In this document: piece after piece, positions 53,872-62,474 of the stretch
Position numbering within the stretch: the first letter of the stretch is position 1
How the letters are laid out: each line of letters opens with the position of its first letter
Origin: Devosia submarina
GTDB lineage: Bacteria > Pseudomonadota > Alphaproteobacteria > Rhizobiales > Devosiaceae
Reading direction: 5' to 3'
NCBI RefSeq assembly: GCF_003056345.1
Contig: NZ_PYWB01000003.1
Location: 124,001 to 188,000 of the forward strand
Length of the DNA: 64,000 nucleotides
Translations under genes and position numbers: made by a program
The notes under the pieces: generated by a model
What the model saw: only the letters and a program-made list of their open reading frames with translations
Told to the model about the DNA's origin: nothing
Databases searched by the model: none

Positions 53872-54954
53872 CTAACGCGCCTTCCAGCCCGCACCCTTTT
53901 TCAGCCGCATCACAAAGCCGATTACTTCCGCCACGGCCTTGAAATGTTCGGTGGGAATGGTTTCGTCCACATCGACGCTGGCGAACAGCGCACGGGCGAG
54001 CGGCGGATTCTCCACGATCGGCACATCATGCTCCTTGGCCAGCTCGCGAATGCGGAACGCCACCGCGTCAGCACCCTTGGCGACGCATTGCGGAGCGCCC
54101 ATGTCGCGGTCGTATTTAAGCGCCACGGCAAAGTGCGTCGGGTTGGTAATGACTACCGTTGCGTCCGGCACGGCAGCCATCATGCGCTTGCGCGAACGCT
54201 CCTGGCGCAGCTGGCGTATACGGCCCTTGACGTGCGGATCGCCTTCCATCTGCTTGTATTCGTCGCGCTGCTCCTGCACCGTCATCATCAAGCGCTTCCA
54301 CCATTTCTGGCGGGTGTAGAAATAGTCGGCCCCGGCGATCACAATCACCACGGCGAGCGTCGCCATGAAGATCTTGAGCCCAATGTCCTGAAAATTGAGC
54401 AGAATCAGGATCGGATCGGCCGTCATCATGGTGTCGAGCCGGTCCCGCTCGGGCCAGACTACGGCCACGAGCACGCCGCCGACGACCCCGATCTTGAACA
54501 GGCCCTTGCCGAAATTGACCAACGAGTCCGGCGAAAACAGCCTCTTGAAGCCGGCCAAGGGTGAAATCTTGGAAAATTTGGGTGTAATCGGCTCCACCGA
54601 AACCAGCGGCTTGTGCTGGATCAGATTGGCGATCACCGCACAGGCGGAGAGCACCATCAGCGGGATCATCACCGTGCCCAGCGTCGCCAGCGCCAGCCCA
54701 TTAAAGAACACCTGAAAGCCCGATCCGCCCAATTCCACCTGGTCGGCATTGGCCATGATGCCCTTGAGCGAGCCCATCAGGCTCTGCGCAGCAGCCGGCC
54801 CCATCGACGCAAACACAATTGCGGAGCCCAGAAGCATGAACCAGGTCACCACTTCCTGGCTCTTGACCACGTCACCCTTCTTGAAGGCATCTTCGAGCTT
54901 CTTTTGGGAAGGGTCTTCTGTTTTTGCGTCGTTCTCGGGGGCTTCGTCCGACAT
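53872..54954 (-). CDS. flhB: flagellar export switch protein FlhB
   Basis: A 360-residue membrane protein of the flagellar type III export gate that switches substrate specificity from rod/hook to filament. The Lys/Asp-rich start (TEDPSQKKLEDAFKKGDV) and four helices precede the cytoplasmic domain, whose autocleavage motif NPTH is in VVITNPTHFAVALKYD near residue 270. The fliR stop abuts its start codon directly, so fliQ, fliR and flhB form one message. A GWKAR tail ends the protein. Confidence 0.96.
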   Translation of the reverse strand: MSDEAPENDAKTEDPSQKKLEDAFKKGDVVKSQEVVTWFMLLGSAIVFASMGPAAAQSLMGSLKGIMANADQVELGGSGFQVFFNGLALATLGTVMIPLMVLSACAVIANLIQHKPLVSVEPITPKFSKISPLAGFKRLFSPDSLVNFGKGLFKIGVVGGVLVAVVWPERDRLDTMMTADPILILLNFQDIGLKIFMATLAVVIVIAGADYFYTRQKWWKRLMMTVQEQRDEYKQMEGDPHVKGRIRQLRQERSRKRMMAAVPDATVVITNPTHFAVALKYDRDMGAPQCVAKGADAVAFRIRELAKEHDVPIVENPPLARALFASVDVDETIPTEHFKAVAEVIGFVMRLKKGAGWKAR

Positions 54955-55722
54955 CTAGCCCCTCCACATCATCAGATGGTCTTCGAACGCAGAGAGATAC
55001 CACCCCATCATCATGGTGAGCAGCAGGGCAAACAGCGCCAAGCCCGCGAAGATGTTCGCGGGCATAAGGAGAAAGAACACCTGCAGCGCTGGCATCAGCC
55101 GTGCCAGGATCCCCGCCCCCAAATTGAAAACCAGCCCAAAAACGATAAATGGCGCCGACATCTGGATGCCAATGGAAAATGCCTTGGCCACAGTCTGGAT
55201 CGCCATCTGCGCAGCATCGTCGAACATCAAGGGCGCATCGATGGGAAACACCACATAGCTGTCATAGGTGGCGGCGAGCGCAAGGTGATGCAAGTCCGTC
55301 GCAAAGATCAGCACCATGCCCAGAAAGCTCAGAAAACTACCAAAAATTGCGCCCTGCACCCCGGTCTGTGTCGGGTCCGCCGCCATGGCGGTGGACAGCC
55401 CCACCTGAAATGCAATGATCGCACCGGCGACCTGCGTTGCCGAGACCACAAGTCGCGCAATGCCGCCCAGAATGAGACCAACGGCTAGCTCATGAAAGAT
55501 CAGGCCCACGATAGACATGACATCGTCTGGCAGGGTCGGCAGGTTCGGCGACAGGAGCGGATAAACGACCAGGGTAAAGGCCAGCGCGAAACTCAGGCGC
55601 ATGCGGGCGGGGATCATGTCCTCTCCCAGCGCCGGCATCAGCATCAGAATGGCGCCGATGCGCGTAAACAGCAGCAGGAACAGGAAGGCCGTATTGGGCA
55701 GCCAATCGAGCCCGATCGTCAC
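54955..55722 (-). CDS. fliR: flagellar export protein FliR
   Basis: A 255-residue, multi-helix export-gate subunit. Family features are LFTRIGAILMLMPALGEDMIPARMRLSFALAF (about 18-49, in part) and the conserved QVAGAIIAFQVGLSTAMAADPTQ near 95-117. FliR joins FliP and FliQ in the 5:4:1 export gate of the flagellar secretion system. It starts 4 nt after fliQ and ends at the base before the flhB start, consistent with close coupling. Confidence 0.95.
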   Translation of the reverse strand: MTIGLDWLPNTAFLFLLLFTRIGAILMLMPALGEDMIPARMRLSFALAFTLVVYPLLSPNLPTLPDDVMSIVGLIFHELAVGLILGGIARLVVSATQVAGAIIAFQVGLSTAMAADPTQTGVQGAIFGSFLSFLGMVLIFATDLHHLALAATYDSYVVFPIDAPLMFDDAAQMAIQTVAKAFSIGIQMSAPFIVFGLVFNLGAGILARLMPALQVFFLLMPANIFAGLALFALLLTMMMGWYLSAFEDHLMMWRG

Positions 55723-55726
55723 TTGG

Positions 55727-55993
55727 CTAGCCGCCGACGATGATCATGTCGACCACCCGGTTCATGTAGGCGCCCATGGTCGCCCCCAGAAACGGCAGCG
55801 TCAGCAGCATGGTCAAGAAGATGGCGATGATCTTGGGCACGAACACCAGCGTCTGTTCCTGGATCTGTGTCAGCGCCTGGAACAGCGCAATCACGACGCC
55901 CACCACCAGCCCGACCAGCATCATAGGCGCCGACACGATGATCAGCGTCCAGATGCCGTCGCTGGCAATATCAAGAACTTCGGCGCCGGTCAT
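55727..55993 (-). CDS. fliQ: flagellar export protein FliQ
   Basis: An 88-residue protein with two membrane hairpin helices, the small subunit of the export gate. The segments WTLIIVSAPMMLVGLVVGVVIALFQALTQIQEQTLVFVPKI (residues 13-53, in part) are hallmark FliQ sequence. It starts 214 nt after fliE; that gap contains an RPE-like repeat. fliR follows after 4 nt. Confidence 0.95.
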   Translation of the reverse strand: MTGAEVLDIASDGIWTLIIVSAPMMLVGLVVGVVIALFQALTQIQEQTLVFVPKIIAIFLTMLLTLPFLGATMGAYMNRVVDMIIVGG

Positions 55994-56108
55994 GCCAATC
56001 TGCGAATCGTTAAGTTTCCATGCCCAGCATTACCATGCCTCCGCCGTATTGAGCGGCCTGCGAGCATTGCCGCATACAAAGCGGCGTGAATACGAGCGGG
56101 CCGCGGTT

Positions 56109-56188
56109 GTCATCACCCGGCTCGTCCGGGTGATCCAACTCTCCACACCAGCGGAACCATGGATTCCCCGAACAAGCTGGGCAATGAC
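56109..56188. repeat. RPE-like dispersed palindromic repeat, copy 4
   Basis: Starts GTCATCACCCGGCTCGTCC and ends AAGCTGGGCAATGAC. It sits in the 214-nt gap between fliE and fliQ, the only sizeable gap in this minus-strand flagellar operon. A 68-codon open frame over it is just repeat sequence, not a gene. Confidence 0.7.
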
Positions 56189-56207
56189 GATCAACCCATT
56201 GAGCGGC

Positions 56208-56543
56208 CTAGATCGGCATCCGCATGATTTCTTCATAAGCCGAGATCACGCGGTCGCGCACCGTCACCATGCTCTGGATTGCAATCTCGGTTTCGCTAAG
56301 CGCCGTCACCATGTCGACCACATTGGCCTTGCCGTTGACCATGTCGATGGCCATGGCATCCGACGTCTTGCCGCTATCGACCACGCCCTGCACCTGTTGG
56401 GCGAGCAAATCGGCAAAACTGTTGCCGCCACTGGGCGCAGCTAAAGCGGTCAGATCGGTATTGGGCTTGGTAGCCTGATTGATCAGCCGGCTCGCATTGC
56501 CATAGGCGGCAGTCGCGGCATTGAAGGGAGTGGTTACGGCCAT
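56208..56543 (-). CDS. fliE: flagellar MS ring-rod junction protein FliE
   Basis: A 111-residue rod-junction protein linking the MS ring to the proximal rod. The second half has the family pattern NSFADLLAQQVQGVVDSGKTSDA and MVTALSETEIAIQSMVTVRDRVISAYEEIMRMPI (last 40 residues, quoted in pieces); the N-terminal part is the usual variable helix. It is followed by an RPE-like repeat and then fliQ, and is preceded by flgC at 17 nt. Confidence 0.94.
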   Translation of the reverse strand: MAVTTPFNAATAAYGNASRLINQATKPNTDLTALAAPSGGNSFADLLAQQVQGVVDSGKTSDAMAIDMVNGKANVVDMVTALSETEIAIQSMVTVRDRVISAYEEIMRMPI

Positions 56544-56560
56544 CAGGAACTCCTGTTCAA

Positions 56561-56971
56561 TCAGCCGCGCAGGATGTCGAGCGTGCGCCCGAGCATCTGC
56601 CGCGTGACGGAAACGACATTGAGATTGGCCTCGTAGGTACGCTGGGCCTCGCGCATATCCATTGTTTCGATCAGCGGGTTGACGTTCGGATATTGAACAT
56701 AGCCGCGCTCGTCGGCCGCCGGATGTCCGGGCTCAAAGCGCGACGTGAAGTCACTCATGTCATAGGCCAGCTTTCCTACTTCCACGACCTGACCACCCAA
56801 TTCTGCATCAAAGCTCGTTTCAAACGTAGGCACTCGCCGACGATAGGGCTCCTCCCCCGGCGCTTTCCCGGCTGAATCGGTGTTAGCAAGGTTCTCTGCG
56901 ATCACCCGCATACGCGCGGTCTGGGCGTGCATGCCGGTTGCAGCGATGCGGAGCGAGGAATTGAAATCCAT
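56561..56971 (-). CDS. flgC: flagellar proximal rod protein FlgC
   Basis: A 136-residue rod protein. The N-terminal rod signature SLRIAATGMHAQTARMRVIAENLANTDS (residues 5-32, in part) and the C-terminal coiled coil (EAQRTYEANLNVVSVTRQMLGRTLDILRG) are diagnostic. Together with FlgB, FlgF and FlgE-type proteins it builds the axial rod; FlgF and FlgG are not in this window. It lies 13 nt after flgB and 17 nt before fliE. Confidence 0.95.
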   Translation of the reverse strand: MDFNSSLRIAATGMHAQTARMRVIAENLANTDSAGKAPGEEPYRRRVPTFETSFDAELGGQVVEVGKLAYDMSDFTSRFEPGHPAADERGYVQYPNVNPLIETMDMREAQRTYEANLNVVSVTRQMLGRTLDILRG

Positions 56972-56984
56972 TCTGGCTTATTCC

Positions 56985-57392
56985 TTATGCCTGCCGGCCG
57001 AGCGCGGTTTTGAGAATGGCGATGGATTTGGTGTAAAGGCCCGTAGCGGCCTGGTAGTCCATCATATTGGTGGTGACCTTCATCATCTCGTCTTCCAGCG
57101 TCACGCCGTTACCCTCTGGCGTCACCTCGAAATTGGCCATGCGCTGCGCGCCGAAGGGCGACTGGGAAGCGCTTGCAACGCTGAAATGCATGGGCTGGGT
57201 CGCTGTGGTCGTGACACTTGCCACAGAGAAAGCGCGCTTCTGATCGGCAAAATTGTATTGCGCTAGATCCCGCCCGCGGAAACCCGGCGTTTCCGCATTG
57301 GCCACGTTTTCCGCCAGAAGGCCTTGACGCGTTTGGTGCCAGCGCATCTTGTCGGTCAGCGCCGAAAACACCGGCATGTTCAGAAAGGCCAT
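56985..57392 (-). CDS. flgB: flagellar proximal rod protein FlgB
   Basis: A 135-residue rod protein, first gene of the flgB-flgC-fliE-fliQ-fliR-flhB run. The start is ATG 57392, giving AFLNMPVFSALTDKMRWHQTRQ, and the rod motif GLLAENVANAETPGFRGRDL (residues 24-43, in part) is present. The frame extends to 57443 without family sequence. A CtrA box lies at 57446-57461, about 55 nt upstream, shared with the divergent fliO gene, so cell-cycle control of this operon is likely. Confidence 0.93.
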   Translation of the reverse strand: MAFLNMPVFSALTDKMRWHQTRQGLLAENVANAETPGFRGRDLAQYNFADQKRAFSVASVTTTATQPMHFSVASASQSPFGAQRMANFEVTPEGNGVTLEDEMMKVTTNMMDYQAATGLYTKSIAILKTALGRQA

Positions 57393-57445
57393 GGCCCAAG
57401 GTCCTCGCGAGTCCCGCTCGATAGGCAAATCTTGCCGCGTCATGG

Positions 57446-57461
57446 TTAATCAAGTGTTAAC
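57446..57461. promoter_or_regulatory. CtrA box (TTAA-N7-TTAAC) in the flgB/fliO promoter region
   Basis: TTAA at 57446-57449 is followed after seven bases by TTAAC at 57457-57461, the full CtrA consensus; flanking GG/CC make it an almost symmetric GGTTAA-N7-TTAACC. It lies in the 174-nt region between divergent flgB and fliO. CtrA control of early flagellar genes is established in Caulobacter and other alphaproteobacteria; here it is predicted. Confidence 0.75.
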
Positions 57462-57566
57462 CCTGTGCACTTAGGGCACAAAGAGCCTCGCAATTTGCAC
57501 ATTTGCGTGGGCAAGTAGGCAAACTATGCCGCCTGGTGAATCAGGCTGGAACGATCTGGAGTGACT

Positions 57567-58226
57567 ATGCAGTTCATCACGAGCCTCTTTGGTGGGTCGG
57601 GCAATAGCTGGATTACCATGCTGTTGGCCCTTGGCATCGTGGTGGTGCTGATCTTCCTGGCCGTCTGGCTGCTGAAATTCCTGTTCAACGCTTCGGGCAA
57701 TGTCTCGCGTGGTCGTCACAAGCGCCTGAGCGTTGTGGACAGTTTGGCGCTTGATCCAAAACGCCACTTGCTGATCGTGCGCCGAGACGATGTGGAGCAC
57801 CTGATCCTTGTCGGCGGCACGCAGGATCTGGTGGTGGAAACCGGTATCCCGGTCCTCGAAGAGCAGGCTACCCAGCCCACCCGCCGGCCCGTGCCCATGG
57901 TCGCCTCCCGCCGTCCGGCGGCGGCAAAAAACGCGGCGCCCCCCGTCGAGACGCCCACCCACGCTGCCGTCAAACCTCTTTCGCCCGGCCCTGCGACAGT
58001 GGCCGACCAGCTGCGCGAAATGGGCCAGCCCACGGACAAGAAGACCCATCTTTCGCTGCGTCACACGGGCCTGCTTCGCCCCGTCAGCGAGATCGAGCCC
58101 ATTGTAGCTGCTGAAAACTCGGTGATCCCCAGTGGCGCGGATCGCGACTCAGCTAAAGAAGGCAGAGCGCAACGCGATACCGAAGGCAGCGATATTGGTG
58201 GCAACCACGGGGCAAACCGGATTTAA
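57567..58226 (+). CDS. fliO: flagellar biosynthesis protein FliO
   Basis: A 219-residue protein with the FliO architecture: a short N-terminus, one membrane helix (MLLALGIVVVLIFLAVWLLK near 18-37), then a basic FliO domain (RLSVVDSLALDPKRHLLIVRRDDVEHLILVGG, about 52-83, in part) and a Pro/Ala-rich disordered tail. FliO helps assemble FliP in the export gate. ATG 57567 has GGAG 5 nt upstream. Its last codons overlap fliP by 29 bases. Confidence 0.9.
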   Translation: MQFITSLFGGSGNSWITMLLALGIVVVLIFLAVWLLKFLFNASGNVSRGRHKRLSVVDSLALDPKRHLLIVRRDDVEHLILVGGTQDLVVETGIPVLEEQATQPTRRPVPMVASRRPAAAKNAAPPVETPTHAAVKPLSPGPATVADQLREMGQPTDKKTHLSLRHTGLLRPVSEIEPIVAAENSVIPSGADRDSAKEGRAQRDTEGSDIGGNHGANRI

Positions 58227-58992
58227 GCCTTTGCGCCAGCGCCGGTTCTTGCCCGTCGCAGGGCTGCTTGTCCTCTTTCTGGCACTAGCGCCTAGCTTTG
58301 CCTTCGGGCAGGACGTGTCGATCGATTTTGGCGACGATACGACCATAACCGAACGTGCCGTCCAGATCATCGGGCTTATCACGCTCCTGTCGCTGGCGCC
58401 CTCCATCCTCGTGATGGTGACCAGCTTCACCCGCATCGTGGTGGTGCTCTCGCTCCTGCGCACCGCCATTGGCCTGCAGACCGCGCCACCCAATTCGGTC
58501 ATGGTGTCGCTTGCACTTTTCCTCACCATTTTCGTGATGCAGCCCACGCTGCAGCAAACCTATGACGTCGGCATCGCACCCCTGCTGGCAGGCGATATCG
58601 AAATTGCCGAAGCCTTCGAGCTCGGCAGCGCCCCGCTGCACGAGTTCATGCGCGCCAATGTGCGCGAACAGGACCTGTCCCTGTTCTATGACCTGACCGA
58701 CGCCGTCCCTCCGGACGAACCCGAAGCCATCCCGCTGCAGCTGTTGATCCCCGCCTTCATGATTTCGGAACTGCGTCGGGCCTTCGAGATCGGCTTCCTC
58801 TTGTTCCTGCCCTTTGTCGTCATCGACATGGTCGTCGCATCGGTGCTGATGGGCATGGGCATGATGATGCTCCCGCCGGTGGTGATCTCACTGCCCTTCA
58901 AGCTGATCTTCTTCGTGCTGGTGGACGGCTGGTATCTGGTTGCCGGATCGCTTGTCCGCAGCTTTGTCAGCGGAACAACAGGCGCAGGCTAA
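58198..58992 (+). CDS. fliP: flagellar export protein FliP
   Basis: A 264-residue export-gate subunit with a cleavable signal peptide (FLPVAGLLVLFLALAPSFAFG near 20-40). The FliP core is clear: RAVQIIGLITLLSLAPSILVMVTSFTRIVVVLSLLR and the later AFMISELRRAFEIGFLLFLPFVVIDMVV (in pieces). The start is uncertain: GTG 58198 gives a normal length and sits after GAAGGCAG, whereas the open frame begins with GTG 58132 and would overlap fliO by 95 bases. The stop is adjacent to that of the convergent TPR gene. Confidence 0.92.
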   Translation: MATTGQTGFKPLRQRRFLPVAGLLVLFLALAPSFAFGQDVSIDFGDDTTITERAVQIIGLITLLSLAPSILVMVTSFTRIVVVLSLLRTAIGLQTAPPNSVMVSLALFLTIFVMQPTLQQTYDVGIAPLLAGDIEIAEAFELGSAPLHEFMRANVREQDLSLFYDLTDAVPPDEPEAIPLQLLIPAFMISELRRAFEIGFLLFLPFVVIDMVVASVLMGMGMMMLPPVVISLPFKLIFFVLVDGWYLVAGSLVRSFVSGTTGAG

Positions 58993-61900
58993 TCACCCTG
59001 CGCGGGCGGCAACAGCACCCGGCTGGCTCGCTGTCATGGGCGCCAGCGCCCCACCGGAACCATAAGTCTCGCGATAGGCTGCAAGAAAGGCGTTGATCCC
59101 TTCAAGCCCTGACACTTGGCTAGCCACCGTTTTGAACTCAACGCTCGTCACCGAGATATTGCCCGTCACCAGATCGAACATAGGCCATTCCGGCGTGGTG
59201 ACCATGGCCTCGCCGAACTTGGAACGCAGCCGCGCCAGTCCAAACCGGTCATCAGCCAGAACATAGCCAACGGCAGCCTTGATCAATCCCATCCGCGCCT
59301 GCTGGCTGCGCGTAATGTCACTGGGATCGGTATAAAGCGCCTCGATCATTTCGCCGGCTTGCGAATAGCGCTTGGCCTTCCACTGCGCATCGATCCGCAG
59401 CTGCGCCACATCGCTCCCTTCCATCTCCCTCAACATATTAAGGGCTAGCTGATCGCGTCCCCCGTCGATCATGGCCCGCGCTTCCAGCACCCGCCGCTGT
59501 CGTGCCAGGGTCGCGGGCATCTCGGGCAACCGCGTCGCATTGAGCACACGCAGGGCTTCTGTTGGCTTGCGATCTGCAAGGTAGATCACCGCCAGATCAG
59601 CCGCCACCTGGGTCCTCGCGACACCACGCAGCCGGTTCTCAAGCTGATACTCCAGAAGAACAGCCGCCTGGTTCAGCAGATCAACCCGCACCAAGCGCCG
59701 TGCCAAATTCCGGATCATTTCATCGCCACGCGCTCCCGGTGGCGTCAGGGCTCGGAAATCGTAGTAGAGCCCCAGCGCTTTCACCGGCGCCAAGGCATCA
59801 GCCGTACCGTTCAAAAAGAGGTCTGCAAATACTTCCTGCGCATTGTCGCGCAGAGCGTTGACTTGCGGGCTTTCAGGGTAGGTGCTGACCGCCTGCTGCA
59901 CGGTTTCAAATCCGGCGCGGTAATCACCATCGCGGAAAAAGAAATCGGCAAGCATGTTGAGCATGTCAGCTTCGAGCGGATTGCCCCTCCAGAGCAAGGC
60001 TTCCGCCCCCAGGGTCTCGGCCGCCTTGTGAAGGTTGAGCTTGCCCGCCTTGTCCAGCACGTGCAGCGTGCGGAAAATCGCCTCGGCCCGAGTAGGCCGT
60101 ACGTCGGCCGCAATGACTTGACCATAGATGTCGATTGCCTCGTCCGCCCGCCCCTGCAGCTCGGCAATGCGTCCATTCATAAGCAGGTAAAGGCTGGCGC
60201 CTTCGGCATCCAGACTGGTGAATTCCATGCCATCGAGCAATTGTTCGGCCATGCGAGCATCGCCCGTTTCAACAGCCGCCCGGATTGCGGCAAAGGTGAA
60301 GCGGTTCTGCACCCAAAGTGGATAGCTGGCGACAACAGGCAACGCCGCCAAGGCATCTACCTTGGCGCCCTTGAAATCGGATACATCAGCCCGGGCGATC
60401 GCGCGCCAGATCAGCGCGTCGATCTCGTTGCCGAGGGCCGCCTGGTTGAGAACATTGAGCGCATCACGGCTGCGGCCAGCCAAGGCATTCGCCATGGCGC
60501 GCGCCAGCAACATTTTGCGCGTCAGCTTGTCGTCCTTGAGCTCGGCCGCGAGCACATCGAGCACGCCGACCGCTTCAAGGCCAAACTGGTTGGCGATAAG
60601 AAACTGAGCCAGATCAAGCCGCGTCTGGTCACGCTGGCGTCCTTCGGCGCTAGCCGCCTGCATCAGCAGTTGGTTTTGCTGCTTGCCGAATTCGGCCAGG
60701 TCGCGCTGCTCCAGCCGCGCGAGGTCAACGAAGCTCCCTCGCATGGCGTCGTTGAGGCCCGTTCCTGCGACCCGCTGCCCTTCCAGTTCGGACACGGTCA
60801 ATCCATCTGGGGACGAGATCACGGCAAGCGTGTTCTCGATCGCCAGATCGACATCTTCGGTCTTGGGCTTGAGCACAAGCCCATGCACACTGCGCAGGGC
60901 TGAAAAGTCCACATAATCCAGCGTGCGCGTAACCCCGCGTGCGGGTGGATAGGCCGTGACGACCTTGAGCATGTCGCCCACGACGGGATCGCGGAAGTCA
61001 TGTGCCCGAGCCGGCCGCGCCACATCGGCAACCAGCTCGAAATCTCCTTCGACATCTCTGCGGCGCGACATGGTAATGGGCTCGGTCGGCGTCAGCATGA
61101 TGTCGCCCAGCGACAGCACCCAGGCCATTCCTTCCGAACCCAGCGTTGCCAGCCGATCCTGCGACAGGTCGATCCGCACGACCTGCGTATCGCCGGCCGC
61201 AACCACCTCAAACGTGCTGGCGATCGCATCGAATTCTTGCGAGCGCGCGGGCGGCACGACACCAGCTACCGTGTCAAAAATCATCCAGACGCTGTCGCCC
61301 CGCCGGAACACAGCTGCAGGCGTATCCTGTTCAAATGGGAAAACCACGCGAACGGTCGAGCCAAGCACGCTGACAAACGGCTCCACCGTTTGCGTCGTCA
61401 ATTGTGGTTTGAGCTTGTCGACAAAAGGCGCCGAATAGGGGGGCAGCCCGGCAGCACTGTCGCTTTCTGCCTCAAGCGGCACAAGGCTGGCAGCAGCAAA
61501 GGAAGGACGCCCCTCTCCGGCAATGTCGATGTCGAGGATCTGCTGCGCTGGCGTGTTCTGGTAAAACCGGGGCGTAACTTTTGGCGCAAGCTTGAGCGCA
61601 ATCATGGTCCCGTCGGGAGTAACTTCCGGCTCCACCGCGAGGATCTCGGGCGGCAGATCGGCCAGAAGTTCGTTCAGATCAATCTCGACCGGCCATTCGA
61701 ACGCGAGCATGCCCTCGTTTTCAAGCTGGGCATAATTGGCACTGGTCGGCACAGTCCAGTCGAACTGAAGGCGCAGGAAAGTAGGGTTCCGCCCGATCCG
61801 GACACTGGCCTTGGGGTCCAGCTCCGCCACTCCCTTGGCCTTACGTTCCTGCTCAGCCCGGATCGCTGCCAGCCGCGCCCGCTCAGCCAACTCATCTATG

Positions 61901-62337
61901 ATGTCCTGTGGCAAGGTGGGAGGCATACCCTGCCAGCTTGTGGGCAGCAGGTCGATAAAGAGCTTCTCGCCCGCTTCGATCCTGTTGAACTTGAACGCGG
62001 AGCGCAGCCCGAGGCGAAGCCCCCTTCCGTCTGGATCGACCCGCGCGACCGAAAGATAATCCGGCATGGTCGAGCCGACATCAGGCAGCAGCACCGACAC
62101 TTGCTCGCTGAACTCAAGGGAGAGCACGCCATTCTCGAGGCGCATCTGGTATTCCGGCAGGCTGTCGCGACCGGGGAAACTCAGTATCAGCCGGCCATAA
62201 CCCGCTTCTTCGGTGGCAAAAAGCTGCCCGTCGATCTGCGCATAAGCGGATTGCACAAGGCTGGACGAGGCGAGCATAGCGCCAAGCACAAGCGCTCGTA
62301 GGGCTTTTGTCCACCCAGCCTTCTCAGCAGTCTTCAC
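58993..62337 (-). CDS. large secreted TPR protein beside flagellar genes, uncharacterised
   Basis: A protein of about 1,114 residues that I cannot place in a characterised family. It has a signal peptide (hydrophobic ALRALVLGAMLASSSLVQSAYAQ near 12-34), then beta-rich AMIN-like segments (YGRLILSFPG; LRLGLRSAFKFNRIEAGEKLFIDLLP) to about residue 450, and a long helical C-terminal part with TPR-like repeats (for example LYLLMNGRIAELQGRADEAIDIYGQVI; MLADFFFRDGDYRAGFETVQQAV). GTG 62337 gives a proper signal peptide; the frame reaches 62418. It lies between fliP (convergent) and motE, so a flagellar or motor role is likely but inferred. Confidence 0.85.
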   Translation of the reverse strand: MKTAEKAGWTKALRALVLGAMLASSSLVQSAYAQIDGQLFATEEAGYGRLILSFPGRDSLPEYQMRLENGVLSLEFSEQVSVLLPDVGSTMPDYLSVARVDPDGRGLRLGLRSAFKFNRIEAGEKLFIDLLPTSWQGMPPTLPQDIIDELAERARLAAIRAEQERKAKGVAELDPKASVRIGRNPTFLRLQFDWTVPTSANYAQLENEGMLAFEWPVEIDLNELLADLPPEILAVEPEVTPDGTMIALKLAPKVTPRFYQNTPAQQILDIDIAGEGRPSFAAASLVPLEAESDSAAGLPPYSAPFVDKLKPQLTTQTVEPFVSVLGSTVRVVFPFEQDTPAAVFRRGDSVWMIFDTVAGVVPPARSQEFDAIASTFEVVAAGDTQVVRIDLSQDRLATLGSEGMAWVLSLGDIMLTPTEPITMSRRRDVEGDFELVADVARPARAHDFRDPVVGDMLKVVTAYPPARGVTRTLDYVDFSALRSVHGLVLKPKTEDVDLAIENTLAVISSPDGLTVSELEGQRVAGTGLNDAMRGSFVDLARLEQRDLAEFGKQQNQLLMQAASAEGRQRDQTRLDLAQFLIANQFGLEAVGVLDVLAAELKDDKLTRKMLLARAMANALAGRSRDALNVLNQAALGNEIDALIWRAIARADVSDFKGAKVDALAALPVVASYPLWVQNRFTFAAIRAAVETGDARMAEQLLDGMEFTSLDAEGASLYLLMNGRIAELQGRADEAIDIYGQVIAADVRPTRAEAIFRTLHVLDKAGKLNLHKAAETLGAEALLWRGNPLEADMLNMLADFFFRDGDYRAGFETVQQAVSTYPESPQVNALRDNAQEVFADLFLNGTADALAPVKALGLYYDFRALTPPGARGDEMIRNLARRLVRVDLLNQAAVLLEYQLENRLRGVARTQVAADLAVIYLADRKPTEALRVLNATRLPEMPATLARQRRVLEARAMIDGGRDQLALNMLREMEGSDVAQLRIDAQWKAKRYSQAGEMIEALYTDPSDITRSQQARMGLIKAAVGYVLADDRFGLARLRSKFGEAMVTTPEWPMFDLVTGNISVTSVEFKTVASQVSGLEGINAFLAAYRETYGSGGALAPMTASQPGAVAARAG

Positions 62338-62474
62338 CGGCTTCTGCCCGCCCGACGCAATTCCCGTATGCCGGACTTGGCCGATTTCTGGGCCGCCATG
62401 CACGCAAGGGTACAACACTCAATGCGTGCACCCTAGCGAGCCCAGCTTAACGTCGCCTTACACTTGGGAACGCC

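Noticed and set aside
56030-56236. A 68-codon minus-strand open frame between fliE and fliQ
   Set aside because: Most of it is the RPE-like repeat; translated repeats of this kind give similar peptides in many genomes.
58132-58197. Longer fliP start at GTG 58132
   Set aside because: It would overlap fliO by 95 bases and add a charged leader before the signal peptide; GTG 58198 fits better, though this is not proven.
61000-62301. A 433-codon plus-strand open frame opposite the TPR gene
   Set aside because: The minus-strand frame has a signal peptide and TPR-like repeats; the plus frame is low-complexity Arg/His/Gln-rich sequence.
62447-62461. TTAA-N7-TTAC as a CtrA site
   Set aside because: It differs from the consensus in the second half-site; I mention it with the flgB/fliO site but do not annotate it.
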